Assembly: GCA_033964015.1 (NCBI GenBank)
Contig: CM066920.1
Location: forward strand, 6,911,912 to 6,975,911
Source: Scolanthus callimorphus
Lineage: Eukaryota > Cnidaria > Anthozoa > Actiniaria > Edwardsiidae
Length of the DNA: 64,000 nt
Reading direction: 5' to 3'
Shown here: positions 48,019 through 56,800 of the stretch, piece by piece
Numbering within the stretch: position 1 is the first letter of the stretch
Layout of the letters: each line of letters starts with the position of its first letter
Notes under the pieces: generated by a model
Databases searched by the model: none
What the model was told of the DNA's origin: nothing
The model's input: the letters and a program-made list of their open reading frames with translations, nothing else
Translations under genes and position numbers: made by a program

Positions 48019-49998
48019 CTACCATTTTTTTAAACAAGGCTAAAAAAGAAATTGGGACCCTCCCCTTAAACATAACAGAAAGGTGACCCTCCCCCAGTTA
48101 TAAGGTAAAAAAATTGTGACTATCCCCACTTCTATTTTATATTTTCTAAAAACTGTCCGATAGACTCTTGTCCATGTGATGCATAGCCTCTTTCATTCTT
48201 CTTAATAGCAGAAATACTTTTTTCTTACTTCTGTCAAGCTAAGGAACCGCCATATTGAATTTTCATGTCACATCTGGGAAACATTGATGTGCAACTCATG
48301 CAACAATCAACACCATTAAAAGGGACCCCGCCATTTTGACCAGATATGTGGGTCCCAAGACATTCACACAAAATAGACTGGACATGTAGACAGACATTAC
48401 GAAACAGACAGATAGTTATCAAATACCCAATGAAACAGTTAAGAAAATTAATGTAGTACCTGGATTTTGACTTTGGCAAGCTGCTATACATTCACTTTCA
48501 TTTTGAAAATTGTTTGCATTGCCCTTACATCCTCCATAAATGAACTTCTCACACTTTTTATGTTTTTTGCTGTAGTGCCACTTTGGTTTGTACCCAAAAC
48601 AAGGGCCACCAAGAACTGGTAGATTGCAAGGATCTTGAAATAATAGAATAAGTGAAATTAGATAAGTGACAGTATTACTTAAAGAGCCTTCATCAGCTGC
48701 CAACAATTTGTCAGCCTGGAAAAATACTGGGTGATAGAAAGCATCCATTTCTATCAGATGATTATGCGGAATTTAACATTAGTGCAATATTTGTCATTGA
48801 ATTCAATAAATCAAGTATACAACTCCCACACCGAAAGCGTGGAGTGGAGCCCCATACGTTAGATAGTTATTTAGAGATTTCCACATGTAATGTCAAATAA
48901 TAACAATAAAGGAAGAGTGGCTAACTAGGCCTAGGGCATATGCCGAATCAAGGTCACATTGATAACATTACTTTCAAAAGACATTAGCCGTATTCACATT
49001 AGAGACGGAAAACTGAGACGAGTTTTTCATCTGGACGGAAAACTTGACTTAGTATGAAACCGGGACGAGACAGATTTTTGGAGGGAAAATCTTAACGGGA
49101 AACCAGGACGAGACAGATTTTTGAGGAAAATCGTCTGAATTCATATCAGATACTAAACTCGTCAGACGAAAAAACCCGTCATGACGAGTTTTCCGTCCTC
49201 TAGTGTGAAGACGGCTATTGACTCATAACACTTTCAAATAACAAATTATCTATTGTTTTAAATGTATTCAATGTTACTTTAATTTGACTGCTACTATTAA
49301 AACACTCTTATTTGACTCTTATTTTGCTGTCATATAAAAATTATATCCATTTGGAAATGAAGTGCATGCCCTGCAATCTGATTGGTTATTCCCAAAATCG
49401 TGCAACTTGGGGAAAACATCACCTATAACAAACATGCGTGCGCAGTGCGTTCTATTTTCAGGACATGCTCATTGCTCAAAATTTGTCTGTGGAATTAAAT
49501 GTGGAATAATAAAGAGCTACTGATTTGCATATTTCTAGATACCTACACAACAAGACATTGTAACACAAATCAAATGCATTGTTATTGTATTGTAAGGTTA
49601 AGTGATTCTGTATTCTGTTGTTGATCTCAAAGTCAAAGAACTCTATAGCTTTGCTCTCCTGGATGCTTGGCTATAGAAATAAATGTTGTTTTAGGTTGAA
49701 GTAGAGAAGAAAATAGCTGTTACTGAATTTGTATATTTTAAATTAATCAAAGATTATTTACTAATAACAATTAATAGAACATTGCGAGATGCTTAGCTTT
49801 AATACCTGTAGGGTTTGAATGAGGATTCAAGTCCTTAGCTTTAGAAATGCTCTTTTCACAGCTTCTCACAATCTGTATAAAAACCGAACACTTCAGTTCA
49901 CCAAACAGAGTCAAAAGGACTCTTGTGAACTATTTACTCACCAGTAAAGAGAGCAATAATGTTGTGACGATGCTATAGAACAAGCTCATATCCGCCAT
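39831..49998 (-). CDS. Secreted Kunitz plus thyroglobulin type-1 protein, 5 exons
   Basis: Exons, minus strand: 49942-49998, 49806-49833, 48460-48633, 41075-41227, 39831-40009. Phases agree and give 196 residues. Residues 1-19 (MADMSLFYSIVTTLLLSLL) are a signal peptide. Residues 29-84 are a Kunitz/BPTI domain with all six cysteines (DPCNL, GGPCF, KKCEKF, YGGCKG, ESEC, AAC). The residue after the second Cys is Phe, at the inhibitory P1 position, which predicts chymotrypsin-like rather than trypsin-like targets. Exon 4 is a thyroglobulin type-1 repeat (CDKHGFYNPKQC, CWCVDKYG, TNTC). Its acceptor (ending TTAG) is weak and was chosen on phase, so its start is uncertain. Exon 5 encodes an unrecognised C-terminus (QCMREAAIKTQ). 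A 6.3-kb DNA transposon lies in intron 3. AATAAA follows the stop closely. An alternative is read-through after exon 3 to a stop near 48419 (NPGTTLIFLTVSLGI), giving a short Kunitz-only form. Confidence 0.75.
40048..40171. mobile_element. MITE family C, copy
   Basis: ACAATGTGTGATTCCAGA opens and TTTCTGGAATCACACAAT closes it. The interior is G-rich (GGTGGGTTGGTGG). It lies in the last intron of the Kunitz-thyroglobulin gene. Confidence 0.7.
40348..40551. mobile_element. MITE family C, copy with ATT run
   Basis: ACAATGTGCAATTCCAGAAA opens and TTCTGGAATCACACAAG closes it. It contains an ATT run at 40437-40460. Same intron as the copy at 40048. Confidence 0.65.
41551..41587 (+). repeat. Left terminal inverted repeat of the transposon
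   Basis: Starts GGGACCGGTCATTATTTATG and ends in a G-rich run. It is the exact complement of 47830-47866. Confidence 0.9.
41620..41694 (+). repeat. Left subterminal GACCCACCCC repeats
   Basis: GACCCACCCC at 41620 and 41684 and AACCCACCCC at 41653. Equivalent motifs lie near the right end at 47746, 47779 and 47812, in the same orientation. Candidate transposase-binding sites. Confidence 0.6.
41723..45576 (-). CDS. Integrase-like transposon protein with SAP-like region, 1198 aa, 2 exons
   Basis: Exon 1 is 44028-45576 and exon 2 is 41723-43770; TCA G joins AG GGG to restore Glu. Residues 1-516 contain a coiled-coil, Lys-rich central part and end MKSMDDKAYLRPGTSEGF. Around residue 760 is FTDAGPGVGVNN, and around 804 RGDSGQNEAERTNSAIGD. 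The latter resembles the xNGxxERxN block with the catalytic Glu of rve/DDE integrase cores, so a DDE nuclease is likely but unproven. Residues 941-957 have a Cys/His cluster (CNERDGSLCKHCC). Residues 1085-1120 look like a SAP DNA-binding helix pair (LKVPELDKYIEHNK). The tail is Ser/Asp/Glu-rich and ends RRVGHWSTRYSDFIP. The frame is intact. It is the probable transposase of the surrounding element. Confidence 0.75.
45577..45727. promoter_or_regulatory. Shared upstream region of the two divergent transposon genes
   Basis: 151 bases separate the two ATGs. No obvious TATA box was seen. The compact head-to-head layout suggests one bidirectional promoter, by inference only. Confidence 0.45.
45728..47220 (+). 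CDS. SAM-domain coiled-coil protein of the transposon, with a one-base frameshift
   Basis: Exon 1 is 45728-45982 and exon 2 is 46301-47220, phase 1 junction. It opens MEEVVSKWLNEIGFSEYIKK, followed by VNANDLEDLGISKK: a SAM (sterile alpha motif) domain of about 65 residues. In the window the A run at 45864-45869 has six A; one more would continue into GHVKKLLLKVEELKNTLREE, the expected last SAM helix and coiled coil. As given, the frame drifts and misses the exon 2 phase. Exon 2 encodes about 305 residues: KWFYINPRHPRTKYYNEILS, long coiled coils, a basic stretch (KGKKRTRSQKENRAKAKKRK), and an end DLIENTIKRLLDSGNS. SAM domains mediate protein oligomerisation. The role in transposition is unknown. 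Confidence 0.6.
47425..47610 (+). repeat. Decayed partial copy of the SAM gene
   Basis: GGCATCCAAGAGTTATCCTC to AAGTTGTCATGCTTAAAACT repeats 46632-46805 with many indels and substitutions (about 75-80 percent match by eye). It lies after the stop codon, still inside the transposon. The decay shows the duplication is old compared with the intact ends. Confidence 0.75.
47746..47821 (+). repeat. Right subterminal GACCCACCCC repeats
   Basis: Three units at 47746, 47779 and 47812, spaced 33 bases apart; partners of the left set. Confidence 0.65.
47830..47866 (-). repeat. Right terminal inverted repeat of the transposon
   Basis: Exact complement of the left end, closing in AATAATGACCGGTCCC at 47866. 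An AAT run follows directly. Confidence 0.9.
47992..48018. repeat. G homopolymer, 27 bases
   Basis: An uninterrupted run of G starting at 47992. Length may be imprecise in the assembly. Confidence 0.9.
48660..48930. repeat. Fragment of the TTAA-flanked element family
   Basis: Words such as TTTGTCAGCCT, GAAAGCATCC, AGTGCAATATTTG and GAATTCAATAAAT recur in the same order as at 8350-8450. It lies in intron 2 of the Kunitz-thyroglobulin gene. Confidence 0.6.
48985..49217. mobile_element. MITE with TAGCCGTCTTCACA-type ends
   Basis: TAGCCGTATTCACATTAGAG opens and CTCTAGTGTGAAGACGGCTA closes it. Inner arms GACGGAAAAC and GTTTTCCGTC extend the pairing. The word ACCxGGACGAGACAGATTTTTG is repeated inside. 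Confidence 0.8.
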
Positions 49999-50409
49999 GT
50001 TTTGAATTCTGGAACAAAATGCGCAAGTGCTATAAATATCCACTTGATCCCCCAGTGGGTGATGACGTTTCCTGCTCAACCCCTCCCTAGAGACGATGCA
50101 TGACGCACCAAAATGACTCCCAATAGACTGTTCATGAAATCGGTATAAATCCGCCAGCATGTAAGTTTGCTGGAAATCTGAAGTCTGTGCTTCTTGCAGT
50201 GAAAGCCAGGGTCTTGAAATAAAGCAACAGAAAAAATCTAGACGATGTTACCGCGGGAGCAGGAAGGCCCACAACTCCCGGCCCTGAACGCCGCTTTTGT
50301 CGCGCCTTCATCCGGAAATGGATTGCGTTTACATGACCTTTTACGGATTATCTCGAAAATTTGCATCCATATGATGTTTCCCTACGCTTTATTAGGTTTG
50401 AGAGTTTTA

Positions 50410-51157
50410 AGGAGCATTCCTAATTTATCTAGAGGGGCGCCTATGATGATTTCCTAATTTTTTCTTTCATTTTTTGAAGGCCCCCCTGATGATCTCAGGG
50501 TTTTTTTCCAGACCCCCCTCCCCTCAAGAGATGTAAATTAATCAAAGAAAAATATCATAGCCCCCCCCCCCCCCCCCCCCCCCACCACCACCACTGACAT
50601 ATACATGTCAAACCCACCCTTAGCCATATTAAAGTCTTGTGATAGTTACTGATACTGAAGATTGCTATTAATATTATCTATTTATCTTAAATCTAAAAAG
50701 GTTCGTATAGTTAACACCAAAAGCTCAATGAGCTTCTGTTAACACTCAATAATTTTTTGATTGTTAACCACAAAAGACATAGAACACAGTACTTAAGCAT
50801 GAAAGAAAGAAAAACATGAATGTCCAGTTACTTTTAAATATAACCAGATGATAATCTTCCAATTCAGGAGTTTATACACTTTTACAGCAACTCCACTGAT
50901 AAGAACCTATCTTAAAATTTAGCCTTAAAAGTTATTATGTCGAGGGGGATTAAAATGAAAATTTTAGCCTAACAGGTTCTTAAAACCCAGGTTCTTATAC
51001 GCGGGTTTTTACTGTATTTTCGTATAATTGTTTCGGGAAAAAATGGTTGCCCCCCCCCCCCCCCCTATGCTCAATGTTATTTTTGTTGGAAATTTTCCAT
51101 AGCCCCCCCTAAATCATATTAGGGAAAAACAGAGGCCCCCCCTCAAAATCATAATAG

Positions 51158-51193
<36 letters not shown>

Positions 51194-51219
51194 CACTCTA
51201 GATAAATTATGAACGCTCC
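50410..51219. mobile_element. Inverted-repeat element with three long C tracts
   Basis: GGAGCATTCCTAATTTATCT at 50410 is mirrored at 51200-51219. Inside are C runs at 50561-50583, 51050-51065 and 51158-51190 (33 C), separated by diverged CATAGCCCCCC units. Confidence 0.65.
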
Positions 51220-51397
51220 CTTAGTGCGGCTGGATTTTGATACCAGATAATGTAGAAAACATCTTCAAGCTCACAATGCATCATGTTCCCTTTTGATCGG
51301 GCAACCAATGATTATCGGTTGCATTATCACTGTGTTTGGAGGGAGAGGCCTCATTCGCATCTTGCGTGTCGCTCAATTTCTCCTCGCAAGCGATCAC

Positions 51398-51570
51398 AGG
51401 GAGTTTCTGCAGAAACCGATCCATGGGAAAAGCTGGATTTTCCAAGGCACGCGCATGGGAATTGTCCGGACTGACATGGATAGCCATGTGAAGTACAAAC
51501 ACATCCCATTGTTCTACCACGGGGAATTCAGCTTTTCCCATGGCCGATGGGTTTCTGCAGAAACTTCCTG
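51398..51570. mobile_element. MITE family D, copy 1 (TTTCTGCAGAAA ends)
   Basis: GGGAGTTTCTGCAGAAACC opens and GGGTTTCTGCAGAAACTTCC closes it. Inner arms CCATGGGAAAAGCTG and CAGCTTTTCCCATGG pair. Confidence 0.8.
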
Positions 51571-53813
51571 CGTAGGAGGCTATCAACCAGCGACCACGAA
51601 ACCTTTAACGATAAAACTTTGTCACTTCGGCCAATCCGTAGTTTTTTTAGCGATATCGTCAGATCGCCTGCGGAGGATTTCCGTTTTTTTCAACGCAGGC
51701 AACCCAATTCGTAGGTTTTTGCGATATCCGACCCGCCAAGCGATTTCTCCGATCCACGCCAGACGCCTGCGGATGAGGTTAGTCACTTCGGTCAATCTTT
51801 TATCTCTCTCTACGAACAAAACCTTTTATACCTTTAACGGAAAGCATCTCGAAAATCTATCGGGGATTTTTAAGCGCTTTGTTCACTGACGCACACCAAA
51901 GCGCGGTTTGGCTGTCGGTGGAGCGTTTCCAAAAGAATGATTTCAAATGTCAGTAAATATTCGTAAAATCAAACCAAAAGGGTCCAAAATGTGAAATGAT
52001 CTGTCGAACGCAGGCCAAAGAACAAAACACGCTGAATTCGTGGGTAAAATTTTCAGGTATGAAGATGACACCTCCTGCAGAGATTCAAACTCTACAGTCG
52101 ACACCGTTTTGTATCTGCTGCTGAGGGCACTTGTTTGGGTCTCTTGTGACGAGAAGTATTGTGGAGGGCAGGAAAAAAAAAAAAAAAAAAAACAGCGGAC
52201 GAACCCCGAACTTCATTGTCAACGCATTTACAATTTACAGTACTTCTGAATCAGTCTCAAGTCTCACGCGCGCGCATTGTCAACTCATTTGCAGTCTAGG
52301 CTAGAAAAAAAACAATCAAAGCCCGTGTGTCGGCCGATTTTGAAGGATTTTAATAGCAGACAAGCAGCATCTTATCAATTTTGTACCTTACAAAAGTTGT
52401 TCTGCAATAAACAGGAAAATAACTGTTGGGCGTGATGACCAAGGTTGCTGGTTATGTTTTTATACAGTGTTTATAAGACGAAATCTCACCAGAGCAAACA
52501 TCCCTCGTCTACAAAGCGTCTACACTTTTCCGGACATACCCTTATTTTACTCAAACCATTTCCATTACCAAGTGCTATATTGTCGATAATACAATAAATT
52601 TGTGAATAATAAAATGCTATAGAAAAAGGAAACGATAAAATGTTCTATATGTATTGTCTAGTTCTTGATTACAGTTCCCTGAGCTCCCTGTCATTCACCG
52701 TGTTGTCAGCTGAAAAACACGAAAATAACAAAGGGATTAATATAATACATAACTGACCGTAGGGCGCGCATAGGGCGCGTAGGGCGCGCGCTTAATTTGG
52801 TTGGCGATAAACGCATGCTGGTAAATGTAGGACTACTCTTTAATACCAGTAGGAGCACCTCGGTTTCCAGCCGCAGTGGGGGTTTCGATGCGCCCGCGAT
52901 AGTAGAGCCAAGCGACGTTACGACGGCCTGGGAACCTAGAGAGCACGCGCATCACAGATTACAGAGACACTCTTACCAGTAGCCAAACTGGCCAGAGCTT
53001 TCTCCGTATAGGCAAAGGGTATTCTATTTTCTAGGACTGAAGTGACTTTAGCAAAAGTTATTCAGTGGTGGATTAATCTAATTTTGCTGCAGATAGACTG
53101 TAAATGATGCAATTCCTCTAATATCGCGAACATCTGCGAGTTTGTAGATGAAAAGCGCACCCTCACCTCCACACCACCTGTGTTGGGGCTAGTATTCCCA
53201 AAATTTCTTTCCCGTTTTCGCGTCACCACGCGTACTCGCGCAAATTTTTAATATTTCTATGTCGCATGCGCGTTGTACTTTAATATTTCTCGCTTGTTTT
53301 TTACGCTACTATGTGAAGCGTGACTTTGGACTAGAAAGGGATTATTTTGATTGTTTTACAATTTACGCTGCGGTACTTATGACCATAGTTTCCTCTATTT
53401 TACCATTAAAAAAAACAGCACCGGTTCATCGAGGATTTAACAAAGGAGGCTTCCAAACGAAAAAAGGGGTTCAAGTCCTGAGAAAATATCAGTTTTACAT
53501 TCCCGCTATACACCTGTATAGCGTTGCTTGCTTGTAAATCATGTATCATCATGAACCATGTGTCATAAGTCGCAATGATATTTCGTACCGAAAACGCAGT
53601 AGTCCATGTAAAATTATGTCTCAAAGTAGTAAACACAATGCCATTGAAAGTTTTTAGTGTAGTTTGGTTTGTCAAAGTCTAAGAAAATACGAGAAAAAGC
53701 GTCTTCGTTATGTGAGCATGGTTCATGGTTTTACGCAGCAACGATATTTGCAATAGGTGTACGTTGATAGGGACATGTTAAGGTCTTCATTTTCAGGATG
53801 CCGCATATAAAAA

Positions 53814-56800
53814 CTACTGGTTGCAGTTTTGGCATTTGTATACTTCTGTAACATAACACCAGTCAGGACCAGTAGGGGCCTTCTTGGCTGACGCGATATG
53901 CCGCAGAATGTTCCCATCGATGGTACTTACGGCATGGGACTTTGCCTTGCTGATAAGTGCCTTCAATCTTGCCGCCGTTACGATCCACACACCAACAGAA
54001 CTCGACATCCACCTTAGTATGACACTGCATGGGCATGTAGAATCCATCTACGTCACAATTCGGGACGAAGTGTCCGGGAAGGGCCATCGGACGGCCCTCT
54101 GGAGGAGAGTGGGTATACTCTTCAGGCGGGCCATGCACGGGGGCTCTGGCGGGAGAACAAAGTAGGCAGTTAATACACAAGGCTGTGTCTAAAAGCGGAG
54201 CACCTCACTTTATCGAGAGTCTATACATTGGCATTGCTAAAAATATTTAACTCGGCAATATTTACATCGTTTATAGGTTGAACCTGTTCTTGAGGTCACT
54301 TAGGCACTTGAGGCAATATAACTGGTGCGTAGCTACCTGTACGTTTGTACGCACATGTGTGCATCATCGATGAAATCCAAATAATACAAACCGTTTACAA
54401 GTAACAAGTAACACAGCACAGCTAATCTGTACTGCTTAAAAATCCAATGTAGTGCGCGCATCTGTGCGCGCTTGTCTTGTAGCGCCCTTGAATTATGTTA
54501 CCGCGCGGAAGGAAAGCTTTCATCGTGAGAACCCCATAAATTGATATTACTGAGGAGTAAATGTATCGTGCGCACTGTTATTACCATGTTTGTTTGTTTA
54601 CTATGCACATTTGTTTACCATGTTTGTTTGTTTACTATGCACGGGGACTGCGCTCTCTTACCGATGGGAAAACACTCGCAGAACTCGAGCAGCGAGAATT
54701 GACCGTCCTTTCCCGCGTCGCACCTCTGGAAAAACTGCCTGATGCAGCGCTCTTGGGGGAGCTGTTCGACCTCATGCAGTTCCTCAGGGCCAAGCACGTG
54801 GTCATGATTTGTATCCAAGAAATGGAACATGAAGTTAATTGGCTCGCGGCATTCCGAGTGGGAGTGGCCTAGGCGAGTGAAAAAAGAAATGACTTATCAC
54901 TTATTAGTTGAATGAGAGAAGTTTAAGTCCACAAATGCCACAAGTCATTCAAGAACTCGTATATATTTTATTTCGCTGCCAATCCGTAGAGATCAAGACT
55001 ATATACTTGGACTCAAAAACTATTACACATAGATACACTCCCCTCATGTCACTAGACACATCTATCTAAGCGACCTCTACCTGACGTATTACATGTTACA
55101 CAACAGTAACGCAAAAATGTCACGCCAAGCGGTGACGAGCGGGGATGGGAGCTCTGGGGAACGAGAATGCCCTGGCCTTACTAGCGCCACAGGAATCCCA
55201 AAACGAATGAAAAAATCCCGGGCCTTACCGCATGGGTATGGTGTGTGTGCTTCTCTCAAGTCCATTTTAGGGAAAAGTGGTTGCGCCACAGGCTTCCCAA
55301 CCTTTCTCGACTCTTCCTTGATAAACTCCGCTCTCAGGACATGGAACCAGTCAAGGAGACGCGGCCCAAGTGTAGCGTTCTCAAGACGGGTGCAATTGTC
55401 TGATAAGTTATAGAAAAAGAGACATCAGCGATTGACGGACGACCGCCGCCAATACCTGTTTGGCTGAACAGCATATCGCGTTACTTTCTAAGGCTGCGTA
55501 CACACTTGGTGCTCGGACACCGTGCCCGAGCAGGGGCACTAATGTGAATACACCAGTCTTTCAAGTGCCAAGCCAAAATTCGGTAATAGCACTGGTGCCA
55601 GAGTACAAGGTCCAGACCTTGTATAGCATGGACTGCTAGTCGGGGGTTCGCGCTCGCTTTCTGGGAAACGCGCCAAAGTAGGGGCTGCTAGCAGTCTAGA
55701 CCTTGTACTTGGGCACCGTACCCGGGCACCAAGTGTGTACGCAGCCTAAGACTTAGCGTGTTTCACCAAGATTTTACATTTGTTTTTGTTACATATTGCG
55801 TGCGACATCTGCACTTTATATGTATTGTTTCCGTAGAACCTTACTGAGTGAAAACACTAAGTTGTTTTTTATTGATTTGTAAAAGGTCTGTTTTAGCAGG
55901 GAAAGTTTTAGTCTAAACGCCAAATCTCCCCTTTTCGATCTCTACTTTACCTCTCGTCTCTCGATTATTTTATCACCGCAAAACTCATACCTTTCCGACC
56001 TGCGATATCGCTTTAGCACCCACCCCCTTTCACGTTCATGTACTGATGCAATAAACTGCAATCTCGTTAATATCCCAAACATCTGGCTATCAGGAATTAA
56101 GTCTTTTCCCACGGGCAGCAAAACAAGGTGAATTTTCGATACCAAGCATAGGCGCCTTATTTTGGATTCACGTCATCGAGGAATATATTCTCCACAATCG
56201 TTTATAGCTGCTTGAACTAGCCTCCAAGTACAAGGAATTTCTGCAGAAATCCAACCATGGGAAAAGCTGAAAATGATTTCCAAGGCACACGCATGGGAAG
56301 TGTTCGCCGGGAATTCACAAGGGTAGCCATGGGAAGTGTTCGGATTTCCGAACACTGGGAAATTCAGCTTTTTCCATCAGTACCATAGCTAGCATAGGGA
56401 CAGAGGGGGCAGTTGCCCCCCAGCGAAGCAAAATTTTTAGTGTCAACATGTGGGGAAAAGCCTGCTTGCCCCTCTAGGAAAAACAAAGGATGACCAAGGC
56501 TAAAAAAATCCTAGGTACGGCCTTGCCCATGGATGGGTTTCTGCAGAAATTCCCTGTGAAGTACACATGTACTCTCTGTACCACACGTGTTACTTACTAT
56601 CATCTATAACCTCCATGCCCTGCTGCTCAATAACCTGCATCTTGTAGTCCTTAACGTTCTTCTTCCACTTTTTCCACTGGTTCCATTTTTTCACTTTCTG
56701 CTTGTCAACCTGTTCCGAAAAAAACCGCGAACGCGATGAGAAAAAAAAAAAGGTTAGGAAACGGTGTTTGGATGGCTACAATGAGGCCTTAGAAACTGGA

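Larger units (their letters stand above)
49999..53813. other. Intergenic between the Kunitz and testican genes
   Basis: The first few hundred bases are the likely Kunitz-gene promoter. The rest is repeats: an inverted-repeat element with long C runs (50410-51219), a family D MITE (51398-51570), an A run at 52173-52190, and GGGCGCG repeats at 52762-52792. No exon is supported. Confidence 0.55.

Noticed and set aside
51281..51889. 198-aa plus-strand and 101-aa minus-strand ORFs
   Set aside because: Both run through the family D MITE and show no conserved domain or coherent codon pattern.
53863..53930. Read-through of the testican thyroglobulin exon (VPCRKYHRWEH)
   Set aside because: A GTAAGT donor at 53930 and a good acceptor before 53845 give a phase-consistent last exon; the read-through has no family support.
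54144..54148. First AG acceptor of testican exon 9
   Set aside because: Using it gives the wrong phase and a stop; the AG directly after it joins in phase and preserves the thyroglobulin repeat.
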